Positions 7,942 through 16,306 of a stretch of 43,531 nucleotides of DNA are shown here, in pieces. The stretch is from assembly GCA_964499695.1 (NCBI GenBank), contig CAZCMD010000018.1, forward strand, positions 1-43,531. Direction: 5' to 3'. Made by a program: the position numbers and the translations under genes. This DNA comes from JAAZBV01 sp964499695. Its GTDB lineage: Bacteria; Desulfobacterota; DSM-4660; Desulfatiglandales; HGW-15. Below the pieces are notes generated by a model. It saw only the letters and a program-made list of their open reading frames with translations. It did no database searches and was not told where the DNA came from. Positions within the stretch are counted from its first letter, which is position 1, and each line of letters starts with the position of its first letter.

Positions 7942-9414
7942 TTACTCAGGCATCTGTTGCTGTTCCTTTAATCTTCTGTAAAGCTCGATATATCTGCCTG
8001 CGGACTTTTTCCATGAAAAATCTTCCTTCATACCGTTTGTAACAATCCTTTTCCATTCTGCTTTGTTTTTATAGAACTCTATTGCCTGTTTGATACATGA
8101 AAGGAGTTCCTCCGGGTTTGTGCCTGTGAATTTGAAGCCGTTTCCCATCCCTTTTTCATATGAAGATACAGTGTCATTCAGCCCCCCGGTTGCCCTCACA
8201 ACAGGCACTGTGCCATATTTGAGGGCGTACATCTGTGTAAGGCCGCAGGGTTCATATCTTGATGGTATAAGAAAGATATCGCTCCCCGCTATTATCCGGT
8301 GTGCAAGCGGGTCATTAAAACCTGTGCCTATACCTATCTTTCCGGGATGTGTTTTTTTCGCTTCTGCAAGGGCTGTTTCAATGCCCGGGTCTCCTGACCC
8401 AAGCAGTACCAGGCCGGTATCAAGGGCTATTAACCTATCGATTATATCAAGAAGCAGGTCCAGCCCCTTCTGTTTATCGAGCCGCGACACCATGCCCAAA
8501 ATGGGTTTTTCGAAAAGTGATGGGTCAAGATCCATCTCCTTTATGAGTTCCTTTTTACAGAGGTTCTTACCTGTCAAATTTTTCAGGGAATAGTTTTTAG
8601 GGATATGGTTATCCTTTTCAGGGTCCCATATCTCATAGTCCACACCGTTCAATATCCCTGAAAGTGTATCCTTTCGATTGGCAAGAACTCCTTCCATGCC
8701 GAGGCCAAACTCCCTCATGCAGATCTCTTCCGAATAGGTCGGACTGACTGTATTTACAGCATCAGCGTAGACTATGCCGGATTTCAGAAGGCTAATGTTG
8801 CCCCAGTATTCAAGCCCTTCCTGGTGATAAAAATCTATACCTTTAAGCCCTGTTACATTAAGTTTGTGCCCGGGAAAAACCCCCTGGTAACCCATATTGT
8901 GTATGGTGAAGAGGGTAGATGTCCCCTTAAAGAATTGCTCATTATAGGGGCCTTTAAGCAGGGCAGGTATCAGGCCGGTCTGCCAGTCATGACAGTGAAT
9001 TATATCGGGCCTGAAGCCCAGATCACGGGCGGTCCTTAATGCCGCGTGGCAGAAAAAGGTGAAACGTTCAAGGTTATCGTAATAATCGTAGGTAGTGCTG
9101 CCATAAAGACCGGGCCTGCTGAAAAGGTCTTCTCTGTGAACAAAATAGGCCGGAACCCTTTTACTTGATCTGGTCACGAATGCCTTCGCTGCAAGTTGCA
9201 GATCGCCAAGAGGTACAGGTATTTTTTCAATTACAGGGGTCTTATCAAGCATGACCTTTTTGACAGAAGGATAAAGGGGCATGACAATTCTTACATCCAT
9301 GCCCTCCTCCGCAAGGGCAAGAGGCAAAGCCCCTGCGACATCGGCAAGACCGCCGCTTTTTGCATAAGGGACTACCTCGGACGCAACAAATAGTATTTTC
9401 AGAGTGGATTCCAT
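7942..9414 (-). CDS. glgA: Glycogen synthase (ADP-glucose type)
   Basis: This 490-residue protein has a GGAGG SD and is a complete GT5 enzyme. The N-terminal motif KSGGLADVAGALP at residues 19-31 binds the nucleotide sugar. HCHDWQTG and TIHNMGYQG mark the N-domain. The C-domain has GMVSRLDKQKG near 305 and PSRYEPCGLTQMYALKYGTV near 375, including the retaining-glycosyltransferase E-x7-E region. It transfers glucose from ADP-glucose to glycogen. No glgB, glgC or glgP is nearby, so the gene is not in a glycogen operon here. It is divergent from the usp-cdaA operon across 193 bp in which I see no clear operator. Confidence 0.96.
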   Translation of the reverse strand: MESTLKILFVASEVVPYAKSGGLADVAGALPLALAEEGMDVRIVMPLYPSVKKVMLDKTPVIEKIPVPLGDLQLAAKAFVTRSSKRVPAYFVHREDLFSRPGLYGSTTYDYYDNLERFTFFCHAALRTARDLGFRPDIIHCHDWQTGLIPALLKGPYNEQFFKGTSTLFTIHNMGYQGVFPGHKLNVTGLKGIDFYHQEGLEYWGNISLLKSGIVYADAVNTVSPTYSEEICMREFGLGMEGVLANRKDTLSGILNGVDYEIWDPEKDNHIPKNYSLKNLTGKNLCKKELIKEMDLDPSLFEKPILGMVSRLDKQKGLDLLLDIIDRLIALDTGLVLLGSGDPGIETALAEAKKTHPGKIGIGTGFNDPLAHRIIAGSDIFLIPSRYEPCGLTQMYALKYGTVPVVRATGGLNDTVSSYEKGMGNGFKFTGTNPEELLSCIKQAIEFYKNKAEWKRIVTNGMKEDFSWKKSAGRYIELYRRLKEQQQMPE

Positions 9415-9607
9415 TAGTCCTCCATTACCATGTTAACTATAGTCATATTAATAAAAATTGATCCTTTAAGGCCGGTCTGGACATCTATCCTTAAATTTTT
9501 TTATTATTTAAACCTTATGTAACAGGATTTCAAAGGAAAAATTATTGTTTATGGGCATACATATATGTTATAACTCCTTTAAACAAACCATAAGAGAGAA
9601 AATAGAT

Positions 9608-10027
9608 ATGTTCAGAAATATCCTTGTGCCAACCGATCTGACGGAAAAGAGCCTGAAGGCAATTGAAATAGCAACAGGAATGGGAAAGGGGAAGCCCTGC
9701 CAAATAACCCTTCTGCATGTGGTTGAGACCATTGAGGACGATGAGGGGGATGAGTTCAGGGAATTTTATGATAAAATTGCTGCCCGTGCAGAAAAGAATA
9801 TGGCAAAAATAGCAAGAAGATATGAGACCGAGAATATTAAAATCCACACGGACATAATATATGGCAGGCGTGTCCATGAAATAGTAAAATATGCAACCTC
9901 AAAAGGGATAGACCTGATCATCCTGAGTTCCCATAAACTGAATGAAATGGATACCAGTGACGGCTGGGCAACTATCAGTTACAGGGTTGGAATCCTTGCA
10001 CCCTGTCCCGTGATGATGGTGAAATAA
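9608..10027 (+). CDS. Universal stress protein (UspA-like)
   Basis: The ATG at 9608 is preferred over the in-frame ATG at 9545, because the fold begins with MFRNILVPTDLTEKS. The 139 residues give one Usp domain. The usual ATP-binding pattern G-x2-G-x9-G-S/T is not recognisable: the segment reads SSHKLNEMDTSDGWATISY, so it may be a non-ATP-binding type. Its stop overlaps the next ATG by one base (TAATG), and the third gene of the operon makes c-di-AMP. Usp domains in some potassium-sensor kinases (KdpD) bind c-di-AMP, so a receptor role is possible but unproven. Confidence 0.88.
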   Translation: MFRNILVPTDLTEKSLKAIEIATGMGKGKPCQITLLHVVETIEDDEGDEFREFYDKIAARAEKNMAKIARRYETENIKIHTDIIYGRRVHEIVKYATSKGIDLIILSSHKLNEMDTSDGWATISYRVGILAPCPVMMVK

Positions 10028-10518
10028 TGTTTAAAAGAGGCAGAAAAGAGATACCTGAAAAAAAGGTGATGGGGTTTCATGTTTTTAATACCGGGGCAGC
10101 AAGGCTTACTTTAATTGTTTCTGTTCTGGCTGTAATGTTTTGTTTGCCCTGTTTTACAGAAGAAAAAGCACCCGTATTGAAAGTTCCACCACCCGTGCTA
10201 AAGAAGGCTGTTCTCTGTGAGAAAGTTGTTAAAGAAAAACCTGTTTATGAGGGTGTGGCTTTTTCAGCAGGTAAAGAGAGACTGTTCTGTTATAACTATT
10301 TCGAACCTGTTTATGGGGAAGGCTATATCTTTCACAAATATTACTTTAAGGATGTATTAATAAATCCAAAACCAAAGAAGCTTTCAATAAAACCGCCGAG
10401 TTTTGCAACATACAGCAGGATAGATTTGAGGGAAAGTGATAAAGGTCCGTGGCGAGTGGAGATTACAGATGCTGAAGATAATATCCTTACAACAATAAGA
10501 TTCAGTATAACAGACTGA
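10027..10518 (+). CDS. DUF2914 domain protein, membrane-anchored or secreted
   Basis: This 163-residue protein starts at the ATG overlapping the usp stop; a second ATG (MGFHVFN) lies 16 codons in. A hydrophobic segment at about 26-45 (LTLIVSVLAVMFCLPCF) is a signal or anchor. The C-terminal ~100 residues resemble DUF2914: VAFSAGKERLFCYNYFEPVYGEG, an HKYYFKDVL stretch, then SRIDLRESDKGPWRVEITDAEDNIL and a final IRFSI strand. DUF2914 is a beta-sandwich of unknown role, often attached to envelope or regulatory proteins. It lies 2 bp before the cyclase gene, so it probably belongs to the same functional unit at the membrane. Confidence 0.7.
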   Translation: MFKRGRKEIPEKKVMGFHVFNTGAARLTLIVSVLAVMFCLPCFTEEKAPVLKVPPPVLKKAVLCEKVVKEKPVYEGVAFSAGKERLFCYNYFEPVYGEGYIFHKYYFKDVLINPKPKKLSIKPPSFATYSRIDLRESDKGPWRVEITDAEDNILTTIRFSITD

Positions 10519-10520
10519 TT

Positions 10521-11960
10521 ATGATGACACACGATTTTATATACAGATGGCGGGATATTCTGGATATCCTGATTATGAGTTACATACTTTTCAGGCTCTA
10601 TGTCCTGTTTAAAGGAACAAATGTACTCCGTGTACTCATGGGAATAGGTGTTTTATTGATCTTTCAGGCAATCGTCTTAAAAGTGGGTCTGATAGTCACG
10701 AGCTGGGCGATTCAGGGTTTTACCGCGGTAGCTGCTATCATAATAATTGTTATTTTCAGAAATGAGATAAGGACTGTTCTTCAGGCTAAAAATATCAGGG
10801 CCCTGTTATGGGAAACCCGTCACCATGATGTTGAAACCCCTGTGGATATAGTCACAGAGGCGATATTTGAGATGGCAAAAAAGGGTACAGGGGCCATTAT
10901 GGTCATCCCCGGCAAGGAGGATATAAATGACTCTGTACACAGCGGTATTAAATGGGATGGCTCGATCTCAAAGGAGATGATACTCAGCGTTTTCTGGCAT
11001 GAAAACCCGGTACATGATGGTGCAGCTATTATTCAGGGAAACAGGATCATGCAGGTGGGGGCGGTTCTCCCCTTGTCTCACAGAAAGGATCTTCCTTCCT
11101 ATTACGGTATGCGTCACCGTGCGGCAGCCGGTCTTTCCGAAAACACGGATGCCCTTATAATAGTATCGTCCGAGGAAAGAAAGAATGTTGCCATGGCAAA
11201 ATCAGGGGATATCTTTACTGTATATACAGAGGAAGAGCTTTCGGGTCGTATCAAAAAGCACTTGGGTATAGTTGATGAAAAGAGATCCGGCTACAGGAAA
11301 GAAAGGATGAAACTTGTAGCCGTTGCTGTTGGTTTAATCGTATTAATTACCGCAATCTGGCTGAGTTTTACAAGGGGTGTTGATACCATTATAACCCTTG
11401 AGGTGCCGGTTGAATATACCGGCAGTAAACAGGACATGATACTGCTTGAGACATCAGCTAAAACGGTTTCACTCAGCCTGAATGGTTCAGGGACACTTTT
11501 AAAGAACCTTACCCCTGGGAATGTAAAGGTTGCCATTGATCTGAGTAACAGTGAGATCGGAAAAAATCCTTTTTATATAACAAATGACAATATTTCCCTT
11601 CCGCCAGGTGTCTTTTTAAGAAACACTACCCCTTCATCAATTGATGTCACTCTTGACAGATATTCAAAGAAAAATGTCCCTGTTCAGGCAGACTGGAAAG
11701 GGAGAAAGTCTGATGATATCCTTATTTCCAGTGTGTCATTCAAACCGGAGATTGCTATTTTGAGCGGCCCGAGCCTGTTGCTGAATGAGATATCTACTGT
11801 TTATACAGACAAGGTCCCTCTCGATAATATCAATGAAAGCGGCATGATGCTGGTTAATCTTGACCTTGATAACAAGATAAAAATAGAAAACGGTTCCAAT
11901 GGCAAGTTTACCATGCAATATATAGTTGTGCGGAGAGAAGAGGCAGTTCAGGGGCAGTAG
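10521..11960 (+). CDS. cdaA: Diadenylate cyclase (CdaA type) fused to YbbR/CdaR-type repeats
   Basis: This 479-residue protein has three N-terminal membrane helices (about 10-90) and a DisA_N cyclase domain (about 105-245). The catalytic motifs are present: DGAAII at 166-171 and RHRAA at 198-202. Such enzymes condense two ATP into c-di-AMP. A fourth membrane segment (about 263-282) then leads into about 195 residues with two beta-rich YbbR-like repeats, the second starting near SKKNVPVQADWKG. With this topology the YbbR part would be periplasmic. In Firmicutes CdaA and its YbbR-repeat regulator CdaR are separate neighbouring genes; here they form one chain. Two ATGs occur in a row (10521 and 10524). 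It is the last gene of the usp-DUF2914-cdaA operon. Confidence 0.92.
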   Translation: MMTHDFIYRWRDILDILIMSYILFRLYVLFKGTNVLRVLMGIGVLLIFQAIVLKVGLIVTSWAIQGFTAVAAIIIIVIFRNEIRTVLQAKNIRALLWETRHHDVETPVDIVTEAIFEMAKKGTGAIMVIPGKEDINDSVHSGIKWDGSISKEMILSVFWHENPVHDGAAIIQGNRIMQVGAVLPLSHRKDLPSYYGMRHRAAAGLSENTDALIIVSSEERKNVAMAKSGDIFTVYTEEELSGRIKKHLGIVDEKRSGYRKERMKLVAVAVGLIVLITAIWLSFTRGVDTIITLEVPVEYTGSKQDMILLETSAKTVSLSLNGSGTLLKNLTPGNVKVAIDLSNSEIGKNPFYITNDNISLPPGVFLRNTTPSSIDVTLDRYSKKNVPVQADWKGRKSDDILISSVSFKPEIAILSGPSLLLNEISTVYTDKVPLDNINESGMMLVNLDLDNKIKIENGSNGKFTMQYIVVRREEAVQGQ

Positions 11961-11981
11961 TATTTTAGTCAATATTGATGG

Positions 11982-12098
11982 TTTCGTAAAAAAGCCGAAT
12001 CTCACACAAAGACACAAAGTCACAAAGGTGACTACTTAAAATGAATTGTTTTTCTTGGTGTTCTTTGCGGCTTTGCGTGATAAGTTACCTTTTTACAA
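11982..12098. repeat. Imperfect long inverted repeat (MITE/REP-like)
   Basis: The left arm (11982-12019) and the right arm (12063-12098) share GTAAAAA at the outer end and TCAC-CAAAG-C-CAAAG at the inner end. Together they can form a long imperfect hairpin. The ACAAAGACACAAAG type of motif recurs in the intergenic DNA of many bacteria. It fills most of the gap between cdaA and the PFK gene and may also end the cdaA transcript. Confidence 0.6.
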
Positions 12099-12131
12099 TG
12101 TTGTCAATATTTGCTTTTAAAGGGGGGAACA

Positions 12132-13331
12132 ATGGCAAAAAACCCGAATAAAAAAGGCGTTATTGCAATACTTACTGGCGGTGGGGATGTACCTGGTCTT
12201 AACCCTGCAATCAGGGCCATAACAATCAGGGCAATAAGAGAGGGGTATCAGGTTATAGGTATCCGTCACGGATGGCAGGGCATAATAGGGATTAATCCTG
12301 AAAAGGATGCCGATAATTCAGACCACTTTCAGATGCTTACCGAAGAGATTGTAAATAAGGCGGGAAGAACAGGAGGGACATTTCTGCATACCTCAAGAAC
12401 AAGGCCCAGTCATGTGGAAAAAGGGGGTGTGCCGCCCCACCTTAAGGATAAATATACCTCAGATATGAATGATCTTACCCCTGATGTCCTAAAAAACCTG
12501 GATTTTCTCGGGGTTGATTACCTCATACCTATTGGTGGTGACGACACCTTAAGTTACGGTGTAAGATTATTCCAGGAAGGGGTAAAGATAGTCGCAATAC
12601 CAAAGACAATGGATAATGATGTGCCCGGCACTGACTACTGCATAGGGTTCAGCACCTGTGTAACCCGTACCATTTCAATTACAAACAGCCTGCGCACATC
12701 AGCAGGGTCACATGAAAGGTTTCTTGTGTTAGAGGTATTTGGCCGCTATGCGGGTTTTACTGCAATGCTTCCTGCAATGGCAGGGGCGGCAAACCGCTGC
12801 GTAATACCGGAGTATAAATTTGATATAGAGCAGCTCACCCAGCTCCTGACTGAAGACCGTAAACATAACCCTAGCCGCTACTCTGTTGTGCTCGTCTCTG
12901 AGGGTGCAATGTTTGAAGGGGGTGAGATGACTTTTCAGGAGGCCAGGACAGATGCATACGGTCATAAGAAGCTGGGTGGTATAGGCGATCTTGTCTCGTC
13001 AGAGTTAAGGGAACGATCGGCCAAGTATAATAACGGCAGTATAATCGATACAATCAGCCAGAAACTGGGCTATCTGGTAAGGGGCGGTGATCCTGATGCA
13101 ATTGACTCGATTGTCCCTATGGCATATGGGAATCTGGCACTTGATCTTATAATGGACAAGATACACGGCAGGATTGTTGTACTTAAAAACGGCAGGTATG
13201 ACAATATGCCCATTGACGTGATAACGAGTTCAAAAAAGGTTGTTGATGTTGAAAAACACTATGACAAGAAAAGGCTCAGACCGCAGTACAAAAGCTTTGA
13301 GATGAAACCCCTTTTTATAATGACTAGCTGA
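12132..13331 (+). CDS. pfp: 6-phosphofructokinase with PPi-dependent signature
   Basis: This 399-residue protein starts at the ATG at 12132, which has a strong GGGGGG/AAGG-type SD; the in-frame ATG at 12111 overlaps the SD. The chain follows the PFK family: GGGDVPGLNPAIRA at the N-terminus, IGGDDTLSYG near 142, and PKTMDNDVPGTD near 165. In ATP-dependent PFK these two sites read GGDG and G-T-x-DND. Asp in GGDD and Lys in PKT are the residues that block ATP and favour pyrophosphate in characterised PPi enzymes. So this is probably a reversible PPi:fructose-6-phosphate phosphotransferase serving glycolysis and gluconeogenesis. Its end overlaps the convergent kinase gene by 8 bp. Confidence 0.88.
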   Translation: MAKNPNKKGVIAILTGGGDVPGLNPAIRAITIRAIREGYQVIGIRHGWQGIIGINPEKDADNSDHFQMLTEEIVNKAGRTGGTFLHTSRTRPSHVEKGGVPPHLKDKYTSDMNDLTPDVLKNLDFLGVDYLIPIGGDDTLSYGVRLFQEGVKIVAIPKTMDNDVPGTDYCIGFSTCVTRTISITNSLRTSAGSHERFLVLEVFGRYAGFTAMLPAMAGAANRCVIPEYKFDIEQLTQLLTEDRKHNPSRYSVVLVSEGAMFEGGEMTFQEARTDAYGHKKLGGIGDLVSSELRERSAKYNNGSIIDTISQKLGYLVRGGDPDAIDSIVPMAYGNLALDLIMDKIHGRIVVLKNGRYDNMPIDVITSSKKVVDVEKHYDKKRLRPQYKSFEMKPLFIMTS

Positions 13332-14121
13332 GGTCTTCAATTCCAATCCGAGGCAAAATGATATCGAAGGTGGTTTTTGTGCCAGGGATACTGTTTACCT
13401 TTACAGCACCCTTATAATTTTTTATTACGCCGTACACGAGTGAAAGACCCAGTCCTTTGCCTTCTCCCTTTTCCTTTGTGGTGAAGTAGGGGTCAAAAAT
13501 CCTGTCCCTGATGTCAGAAGTAATCCCCGTGCCAGTGTCACTGACTGAAAGCATTATATAGCTTCCCTTAAGGATATTGAGATTTTCGGCAGATGCCCGG
13601 TCAATTTCTATATCTTTTAGTTCGATGGAAAGGGTTCCACCTTTTCCCTTCATCGCCTGGATGGCGTTTGTACAGAGGTTCATGATGACCTTATGCATCA
13701 TGGCCGGCGAGGCATATATAATGGCCGTATCATGAGTGATATTTTCCCTTATCCCGATATTTGTGGGGAGTGAAACCTTAAGAAGTGTAATGACCTCATT
13801 AATAACAGACGCAATTCTCATGGGCTCTTCATCACCTGCCTGCCAGTCCTGCCTGCTGAATGACATTAATTGTTCGATGAGTGTTTTGCCCTGATTACAT
13901 GCCTCCAGTATTCTTTCAATAACATTTGTTACCTGTGCATCATTTTCAACCATAGTCAAGGCCACTTCAGAATACCCGACTATGCCCGACAGGATGTTGT
14001 TAAAGTCATGGGCAATGCCGTTTGAAAGGGTCTCCATTACCTCCATCTTCTGCATGTGGATAAGCCGCTTTTCTGAATTTTTTTTCTCTTTCGTATCAAC
14101 TAATGCTTTTTTCTGTCCCAT
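13324..14121 (-). CDS. Sensorless histidine kinase (NtrB-like)
   Basis: This 265-residue protein has only about 35 polar residues before the H-box IAHDFNNILSGIVGYSE, so no sensor domain or membrane segment is present. The N-box (MNLCTNAIQAM), the G1 box (VSDTGTGI), the F-box (FDPYFTTKE) and the G2 box (GKGLGLSLVYG) are intact, so kinase activity is expected. The AHDFNN form of the H-box is typical of kinases that partner NtrC-like or hybrid receivers. No response regulator is adjacent. It probably acts in the cytoplasm on input from another protein through its short coiled N-terminus. Its 3' end overlaps pfp tail to tail. Confidence 0.9.
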   Translation of the reverse strand: MGQKKALVDTKEKKNSEKRLIHMQKMEVMETLSNGIAHDFNNILSGIVGYSEVALTMVENDAQVTNVIERILEACNQGKTLIEQLMSFSRQDWQAGDEEPMRIASVINEVITLLKVSLPTNIGIRENITHDTAIIYASPAMMHKVIMNLCTNAIQAMKGKGGTLSIELKDIEIDRASAENLNILKGSYIMLSVSDTGTGITSDIRDRIFDPYFTTKEKGEGKGLGLSLVYGVIKNYKGAVKVNSIPGTKTTFDIILPRIGIEDLS

Positions 14122-14447
14122 CTATGGCCCATAATTTATTATTTTCATTTTCAGGATGATAAAAGAAGATAACAAAATGATGAATATTTCAAAAGAAAAA
14201 TATGTTCATATAGAAATATATTGATTTTGCACAAATTAGGGCTTTACCCGGATATGGTAAAAATTATATGATGTTCTAAATTTCGCTGTTATTTTTTTCC
14301 ATGTTACAAATATCTAAAATTCAGGCATGTATTTTTTAAAAAATTTTAAGTTAATTGACATAGGTCAATGTTCCGTTTCCTGTTTGTGATTATTATCAAG
14401 CAAAAATAAGAAATACCAATTAACTTTTATCAAGGAGGATATTTATT
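14122..14447. other. 326-bp AT-rich spacer between divergent kinase and hcp
   Basis: No coding potential is visible. It holds the hcp promoter and its activator palindrome in its last 95 bases. The remainder is AT-rich (for example 14190-14225) and probably contains the kinase promoter, which I could not define. Confidence 0.5.
14354..14396 (+). promoter_or_regulatory. FNR/HcpR-like site and -10 box of hcp
   Basis: A 16-bp palindrome ATTGAC-ATAG-GTCAAT spans 14354-14369. A candidate -10 box TATTAT lies at 14391-14396, which puts the start of transcription near 14403 and the palindrome centre at -41.5. That is the class II activator position of CRP/FNR proteins. TTGAC-N4-GTCAA is the type of site recognised by FNR/DNR/HcpR-like regulators that respond to nitric oxide or anoxia. 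No regulator gene is in the window. Confidence 0.65.
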
Positions 14448-16076
14448 ATGTTTTGTTATCAATGTGAACAGACAGCAAAGGGTGAAGGATGTACAAAGAT
14501 AGGTGTGTGCGGTAAGCAACCGGATGTTGCTGCACTGCAGGATCTATTGATCTACATGCTGGAAGGGTTATCACTTTACGCAGTAGAAGGAAGAAAGCTG
14601 GGCATCAGTGATCGTGATGTCAATGTGTTTACCTGTGAAGCGGTATTTTCCACACTGACTAATGTGGATTTTGACAGCGCCAGGTTCGTAAAACTTATAA
14701 AAAGGTGTGCAGAGCTGAGAGAGCAGTTGAAAAAGAAGGTATCAGCGGCAGGCGGTAAGAGCTCATTTACGGAAGCGGCCGCAACATATAATCCTCCGGA
14801 TTCCATAAATGAGCTCGTGGCAAAGGGTGAAAGCGTCGGCCTGAAATCTGACGCATCCATCAACCCGGATATACTTTCTCTTCAGCATACCACCCTTTTT
14901 GGAATAAAGGGATTATGCGCCTATGCGGATCATGCGCATCTATTGGGAGAAGAAGATGAAGCGGTCTATGCATATGTGCATGAGGGTCTTGCTGCAATGC
15001 TCAATAAAAATCTTACACTCAATGACTGGGTGGGCCTTGCCCTTAAATGCGGTGAGGTAAACCTCAAGGCTATGGAACTCCTTGACAGGGGCCATACAAC
15101 CAGATTTGGTCATCCGGTACCCACTACTGTTCCCCTTGGCCATAAAAAGGGCAAGGCAATCCTTGTTTCAGGTCATGATCTTATAGATATGGAGACAATC
15201 CTGAAACAGACAGAGGCGAAGGGAATATATGTTTATACCCATGGTGAGATGCTGCCTCTCCATGCATACCCGAATCTCAAGAAATACAGCCATTTTTATG
15301 GCCATTACGGCACTGCATGGCAGAATCAGGCAAAGGAATTTGCCGCATTCCCGGGCGCAATCCTTATGACAACAAACTGCATCCAGAAGCCGCAGGAAAG
15401 TTATACCGATAATATCTTTACAACAGGGCTTGTGGGATGGCCAGGGGTAAAACATGTTAATAATTTCGATTTTTCCGCAGTTGTTAAAAAGGCCCTTGAG
15501 ATGCCGGGTTTTACCCAGGATGAGGACAAAGGTACTGTAATGTGCGGGTTTGCGCGCAATACGGTTATGGGTGTTGCAGGTAAGGTGATCGATGCTGTAA
15601 AGGGCGGGGCAATTAAACATTTTTTCCTTGTTGCCGGATGTGATGGCGCAAAACCAGGAAGGAATTACTATACCGAATTTGTCGAGAAGGTACCTTCCAA
15701 CTGTGTTGTACTTACCCTTGCCTGTGGTAAATTCAGGTTCTTTGATAAAAAGCTTGGAGATATAGGCGGCATACCAAGGTTACTTGATGTTGGCCAGTGT
15801 AATGATGCATATTCCGCCATACAGATAGCAGTCGCCCTTTCAAAGGCATTTAACTGCGGGGTTAATGACCTCCCGCTCTCCATGATCCTCTCATGGTATG
15901 AACAGAAGGCATGCGCAATTCTGCTGACACTGCTTTACCTGGGGATAAAGAACATCAGGCTCGGGCCATCACTTCCGGCCTTTATCACCCCGAATGTCCT
16001 TGATGTCCTGGTAAAAAACTTCAATATCATGCCTATTACAACGCCTGATAATGATCTGAAGGCAATCCTGGGTTAA
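14448..16076 (+). CDS. hcp: Hybrid cluster protein (hydroxylamine/NO reductase family), class I
   Basis: This 542-residue protein has an AGGAGG SD. The N-terminal cysteines C3, C6, C15 and C21 have the spacing C-x2-C-x8-C-x5-C of class I proteins from strict anaerobes, which bind a cubane cluster. Ligands of the hybrid 4Fe-2O-2S cluster fall in the later motifs HGEMLPLHAYP, TTNCIQKP, AGCDGAKPGRNYYTEF, LACGKFRFF and LLDVGQCNDAYSA. Hcp reduces NO to N2O in cells and hydroxylamine in vitro, and protects anaerobes from nitrosative stress. The gene is monocistronic as far as can be seen, has no hcr reductase next to it, and is preceded by an activator palindrome. Confidence 0.97.
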   Translation: MFCYQCEQTAKGEGCTKIGVCGKQPDVAALQDLLIYMLEGLSLYAVEGRKLGISDRDVNVFTCEAVFSTLTNVDFDSARFVKLIKRCAELREQLKKKVSAAGGKSSFTEAAATYNPPDSINELVAKGESVGLKSDASINPDILSLQHTTLFGIKGLCAYADHAHLLGEEDEAVYAYVHEGLAAMLNKNLTLNDWVGLALKCGEVNLKAMELLDRGHTTRFGHPVPTTVPLGHKKGKAILVSGHDLIDMETILKQTEAKGIYVYTHGEMLPLHAYPNLKKYSHFYGHYGTAWQNQAKEFAAFPGAILMTTNCIQKPQESYTDNIFTTGLVGWPGVKHVNNFDFSAVVKKALEMPGFTQDEDKGTVMCGFARNTVMGVAGKVIDAVKGGAIKHFFLVAGCDGAKPGRNYYTEFVEKVPSNCVVLTLACGKFRFFDKKLGDIGGIPRLLDVGQCNDAYSAIQIAVALSKAFNCGVNDLPLSMILSWYEQKACAILLTLLYLGIKNIRLGPSLPAFITPNVLDVLVKNFNIMPITTPDNDLKAILG

Positions 16077-16199
16077 CCTTTCTCATCACTTTCTGTCTGC
16101 CTTAAAATGGTGGACAGGAAGTTCTTCTGACTGAACCATTCCGTATTTTATAGTTCGCTCTAACATACTGAAAAGTATAGAAAAAATGTACAAAATTAC

Positions 16200-16228
16200 T
16201 TGACACAGTATACCCTGATCAATATAAT
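16200..16228 (+). promoter_or_regulatory. Perfect consensus sigma-70 promoter
   Basis: TTGACA at 16200-16205 and TATAAT at 16223-16228 are both perfect hexamers with the optimal 17-bp spacer. Transcription should start near 16235, about 70 nt before the first cupin gene. Constitutive strong expression is expected unless a repressor acts. Confidence 0.8.
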
Positions 16229-16306
16229 CACACCCTTTCGTTTTAAGCGGAGATGAAAATTTAACCGGAGACGCCTTTCAGGTATTTCCAGAAGGAGATG
16301 ATCCAG

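Noticed and set aside
16081..16140. Terminator after hcp
   Set aside because: CTGTCTGCC and GGTGGACAG pair only partly and no T run follows, so I did not annotate it.
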